Assembly (NCBI GenBank): GCA_017536695.1
Contig: JAFXGX010000074.1
Coordinates: 1 to 64,000 of the forward strand
Source: Bacteroidaceae bacterium
GTDB lineage: Bacteria; Bacteroidota; Bacteroidia; Bacteroidales; Bacteroidaceae
Length of the DNA: 64,000 nt
Reading direction: 5' to 3'
Below, piece by piece: positions 62,383 through 64,000 of the stretch. The position numbers were made by a program, and so were the translations under genes. The notes beneath the pieces were generated by a model. The model was given only the letters and a program-made list of their open reading frames with translations. It did no database searches and was not told the DNA's origin. The number at the start of each line of letters is the position of its first letter. Within the stretch, counting starts at the first letter, position 1.

Positions 62383-62847
62383 ATGCGTTTCATAGGCAAC
62401 ATAGAGGCAAAAACAGACAGCAAAGGACGAGTTTTCCTGCCCGCCTGTTTCCGCCGTATTCTTCAGCAAGGAGGATGCGACAAGGTCATGTTGCGCAAGG
62501 ATGTCTATCAGGATTGTCTTGTAATCTATCCCGAGGAGAGCTGGAACGAGCAGCTCAATCTGCTGAGAAGCAGACTGGACAAATGGAATGCGAAGCATCA
62601 GATGATATTCCGAAAGTTCGTTGCGGATGTCGAGGAGTTGTCAATTGACAGCAACGGGCGCATCCTGCTGCCCAAAAGATACTTGGGCATGGCTTCTATC
62701 AGGCAGGAGGTCCGTTTCATCGGCATGGATGACACTATTGAGATATGGGCCAAGGAGAAACTTGAACAACCGTTCATGTCGCCCGATGAATTCAGCCGCG
62801 AACTCGAAAAGATAATGAGTACAGAAAAACCTGCCGTAAATGAGTAA
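62383..62847 (+). CDS. mraZ: transcriptional regulator MraZ
   Basis: 154 residues. Two AbrB-like MraZ halves: IEAKTDSKGRVFLPACFRRI (about 7-26) and ELSIDSNGRILLPKRYLGMA (about 86-105), each with the D-x-(K/N)-GR-(V/I)-x-LP motif, then IEIWAKEKLEQPFM. It forms ring oligomers and represses its own dcw operon in known cases. The last codons overlap the rsmH start by 8 nt. Confidence 0.95.
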   Translation: MRFIGNIEAKTDSKGRVFLPACFRRILQQGGCDKVMLRKDVYQDCLVIYPEESWNEQLNLLRSRLDKWNAKHQMIFRKFVADVEELSIDSNGRILLPKRYLGMASIRQEVRFIGMDDTIEIWAKEKLEQPFMSPDEFSRELEKIMSTEKPAVNE

Positions 62848-63754
62848 CACAGAGGTATACCACACACCGGTGTTGCTGAAGGAGAGCGTAGACGGAATGG
62901 AAATCGCCCCCGGCAACACATGCATTGACGTCACTTTTGGTGGCGGAGGACACTCACGCGAGATACTGAGCCGTCTGGATAGTAGCGGACACCTATACAG
63001 TTTCGACCAGGATGAGGATGCCGAGAAAAATGCACCCGATGACAAACGTTTCACGTTCGTGCGGGGCAATTTCAGGTTTATCTACAATTTCATGCGCTAT
63101 CACGGTGTGACCGGTGTTGACGCCATACTTGCCGACCTCGGTGTCTCGGGACACCATTTCGATGATGAGACACGAGGATTCTCGTTCCGTTTTGACGCGG
63201 ACCTTGACATGCGCATGAACAAACGTGGCGGAGAGACAGCGGCCGACCTGCTGAACAGGGCTAGCGAAGAGGAACTGACAAGGATTTTCAAGTTGTACGG
63301 CGAGCTCAGCTGTGCGCGCAAACTTGCGGCAAGGATTGTAAAACGCAGAGCCGAAGAGCCGTTCGAGCGCGTGAATGACCTTATCGAGACCGCAAAACCG
63401 TTCTGTCCCCCTCAACGCGAGAAGAAGGAGATGGCAAAAGTGTTCCAGGCACTGCGAATAGAAATCAACAAAGAGGTCGAAGCACTGCAGGAGATGCTCA
63501 AGAGCGCAAAGGACCTGCTGAAACCTGGCGGCAGACTTGTTGTAATAACATACCACTCTATAGAGGACCGCATAGTGAAGAACTTCATGAAGAGCGGCAA
63601 CATCGATGGAATTATAGAGAAAGACTTCTTCGGCAGGGTAACGTCGCCCTTCGAGACAAAGAAGGTCATCATACCCACACAGGAAGAACTTGAGTATAAT
63701 CCACGCTCGCGCAGTGCCAAACTGCGCATAGCAATCAAGAAGGAGGCTGAATGA
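62840..63754 (+). CDS. rsmH: 16S rRNA (cytosine-1402-N4)-methyltransferase RsmH
   Basis: 304 residues. SAM-binding CIDVTFGGGGHSREIL, DLGVSGHHFDDETRGFSFRF, LDMRMNKRGGETAADLLN, VFQALRIEINKEVEALQEM and VVITYHSIEDRIVKNFM are family motifs. It methylates C1402 of 16S rRNA. Stop overlaps the next start (ATGA). Confidence 0.96.
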   Translation: MSNTEVYHTPVLLKESVDGMEIAPGNTCIDVTFGGGGHSREILSRLDSSGHLYSFDQDEDAEKNAPDDKRFTFVRGNFRFIYNFMRYHGVTGVDAILADLGVSGHHFDDETRGFSFRFDADLDMRMNKRGGETAADLLNRASEEELTRIFKLYGELSCARKLAARIVKRRAEEPFERVNDLIETAKPFCPPQREKKEMAKVFQALRIEINKEVEALQEMLKSAKDLLKPGGRLVVITYHSIEDRIVKNFMKSGNIDGIIEKDFFGRVTSPFETKKVIIPTQEELEYNPRSRSAKLRIAIKKEAE

Positions 63755-64000
63755 TTATGAACACAGAAATAGTCCATACAGAAGAAAAGAAGAAGAGAAA
63801 AAAGAAGAAAAAGAAAAGAGGAGGCATAATCAACACCATTATGGGCGGAAGCCTCTTCGCGAACGAGTTCGTACGCAGGAACGCAGCATTGATTGCGCTC
63901 ATAGTCTTCTACTCTTTCATATATGTCAGCAACCGTTACGAATATGAACGCGAGTTGATGAAGATAGATAAACTCACAAAAAAAAGGGATAAACTGAAGA
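63751..64000 (+). CDS. ftsL: FtsL-like cell-division protein, cut by window end
   Basis: First 83 codons only. A lysine/arginine-rich cytoplasmic N-terminus (EEKKKRKKKKKKRGG) is followed by one hydrophobic helix (NAALIALIVFYSFIYVSN) and the start of a coiled coil (YEYERELMKIDKLTKKRDKL). Position after mraZ-rsmH and this topology fit FtsL of Bacteroidales, which bridges division proteins with FtsB and FtsQ. An ATG at 63757 is an alternative start. Confidence 0.8.
   Translation, partial: MIMNTEIVHTEEKKKRKKKKKKRGGIINTIMGGSLFANEFVRRNAALIALIVFYSFIYVSNRYEYERELMKIDKLTKKRDKLK

Overview
This window is Bacteroidota chromosome, most likely order Bacteroidales (gut or oral type). Four things support that: a complete type IX secretion core (porP-porK-porL-porM-porN), a fimbrillin (FimA/Mfa-like) pilus operon, many intergenic matches to the Bacteroidota -7 promoter element TAnnTTTG, and almost no Shine-Dalgarno sequences. 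Family and genus cannot be fixed from the sequence alone.

Layout. 1-1150: decayed accessory DNA, with a frameshifted DUF6973-type remnant followed by a small lipoprotein. 1331-4308 (+): surface genes, namely a PCMD lipoprotein, a beta-barrel, and a two-domain calycin-like protein with a C-terminal T9SS-type sorting tail. 4542-10488 (+): the T9SS core operon. 10654-12714: an OmpA-like barrel, then (-) a LysM/M23 peptidase and ndk. 13101-18475 (+): an A+T-richer insertion holding a 1316-residue membrane protein overlapped by a MATE transporter. 18588-24746 (-): pdxJ-exbB-exbD-tonB-DJ1-ispD-recG, divergent from nadK (+). 25985-36511 (-): a seven-gene fimbrial operon. 36694-38080: a DUF5106/thioredoxin lipoprotein, a heptanucleotide repeat and a Sel1 gene remnant. 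38085-46680 (-): a metal RND pump with a His-rich adaptor, then PfkB kinase, LOG and ABC exporter genes. 46826-50107 (-): CoA-transferase, TrmH, thioesterase and two unknown genes. 50339-61114 (+): mfd, an orphan secreted protein, a secreted C1B peptidase, a repeat-rich gap, nhaA and a two-gene membrane module. 61126-62130 (-): M28 peptidase. 62383-64000 (+): the start of the dcw cell-division cluster (mraZ-rsmH-ftsL).

The most unusual item is the protein at 13101-17051. It has an N-terminal tetrameric-channel-like module with a pore-loop motif like that of CASTOR/POLLUX channels (FTDPGN), two Rossmann/RCK-like domains, a RyR-type domain, and two tandem SUMF1/formylglycine-enzyme-like C-type-lectin-fold domains. 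Its stop codon overlaps the start of a MATE transporter (ATGA). This looks like a ligand-sensing channel coupled to an exporter, and I know of no described system with this arrangement.

Other points of interest are a candidate 166-bp MITE, TGGGG repeats (MraZ boxes) inside the mraZ promoter, a separately promoted major fimbrillin inside the pilus operon, long perfect-palindrome terminators, and several unrecognised secreted or membrane proteins. No rRNA, tRNA, CRISPR array or transposase gene was seen. Domain assignments come from reading motifs, not from database searches.
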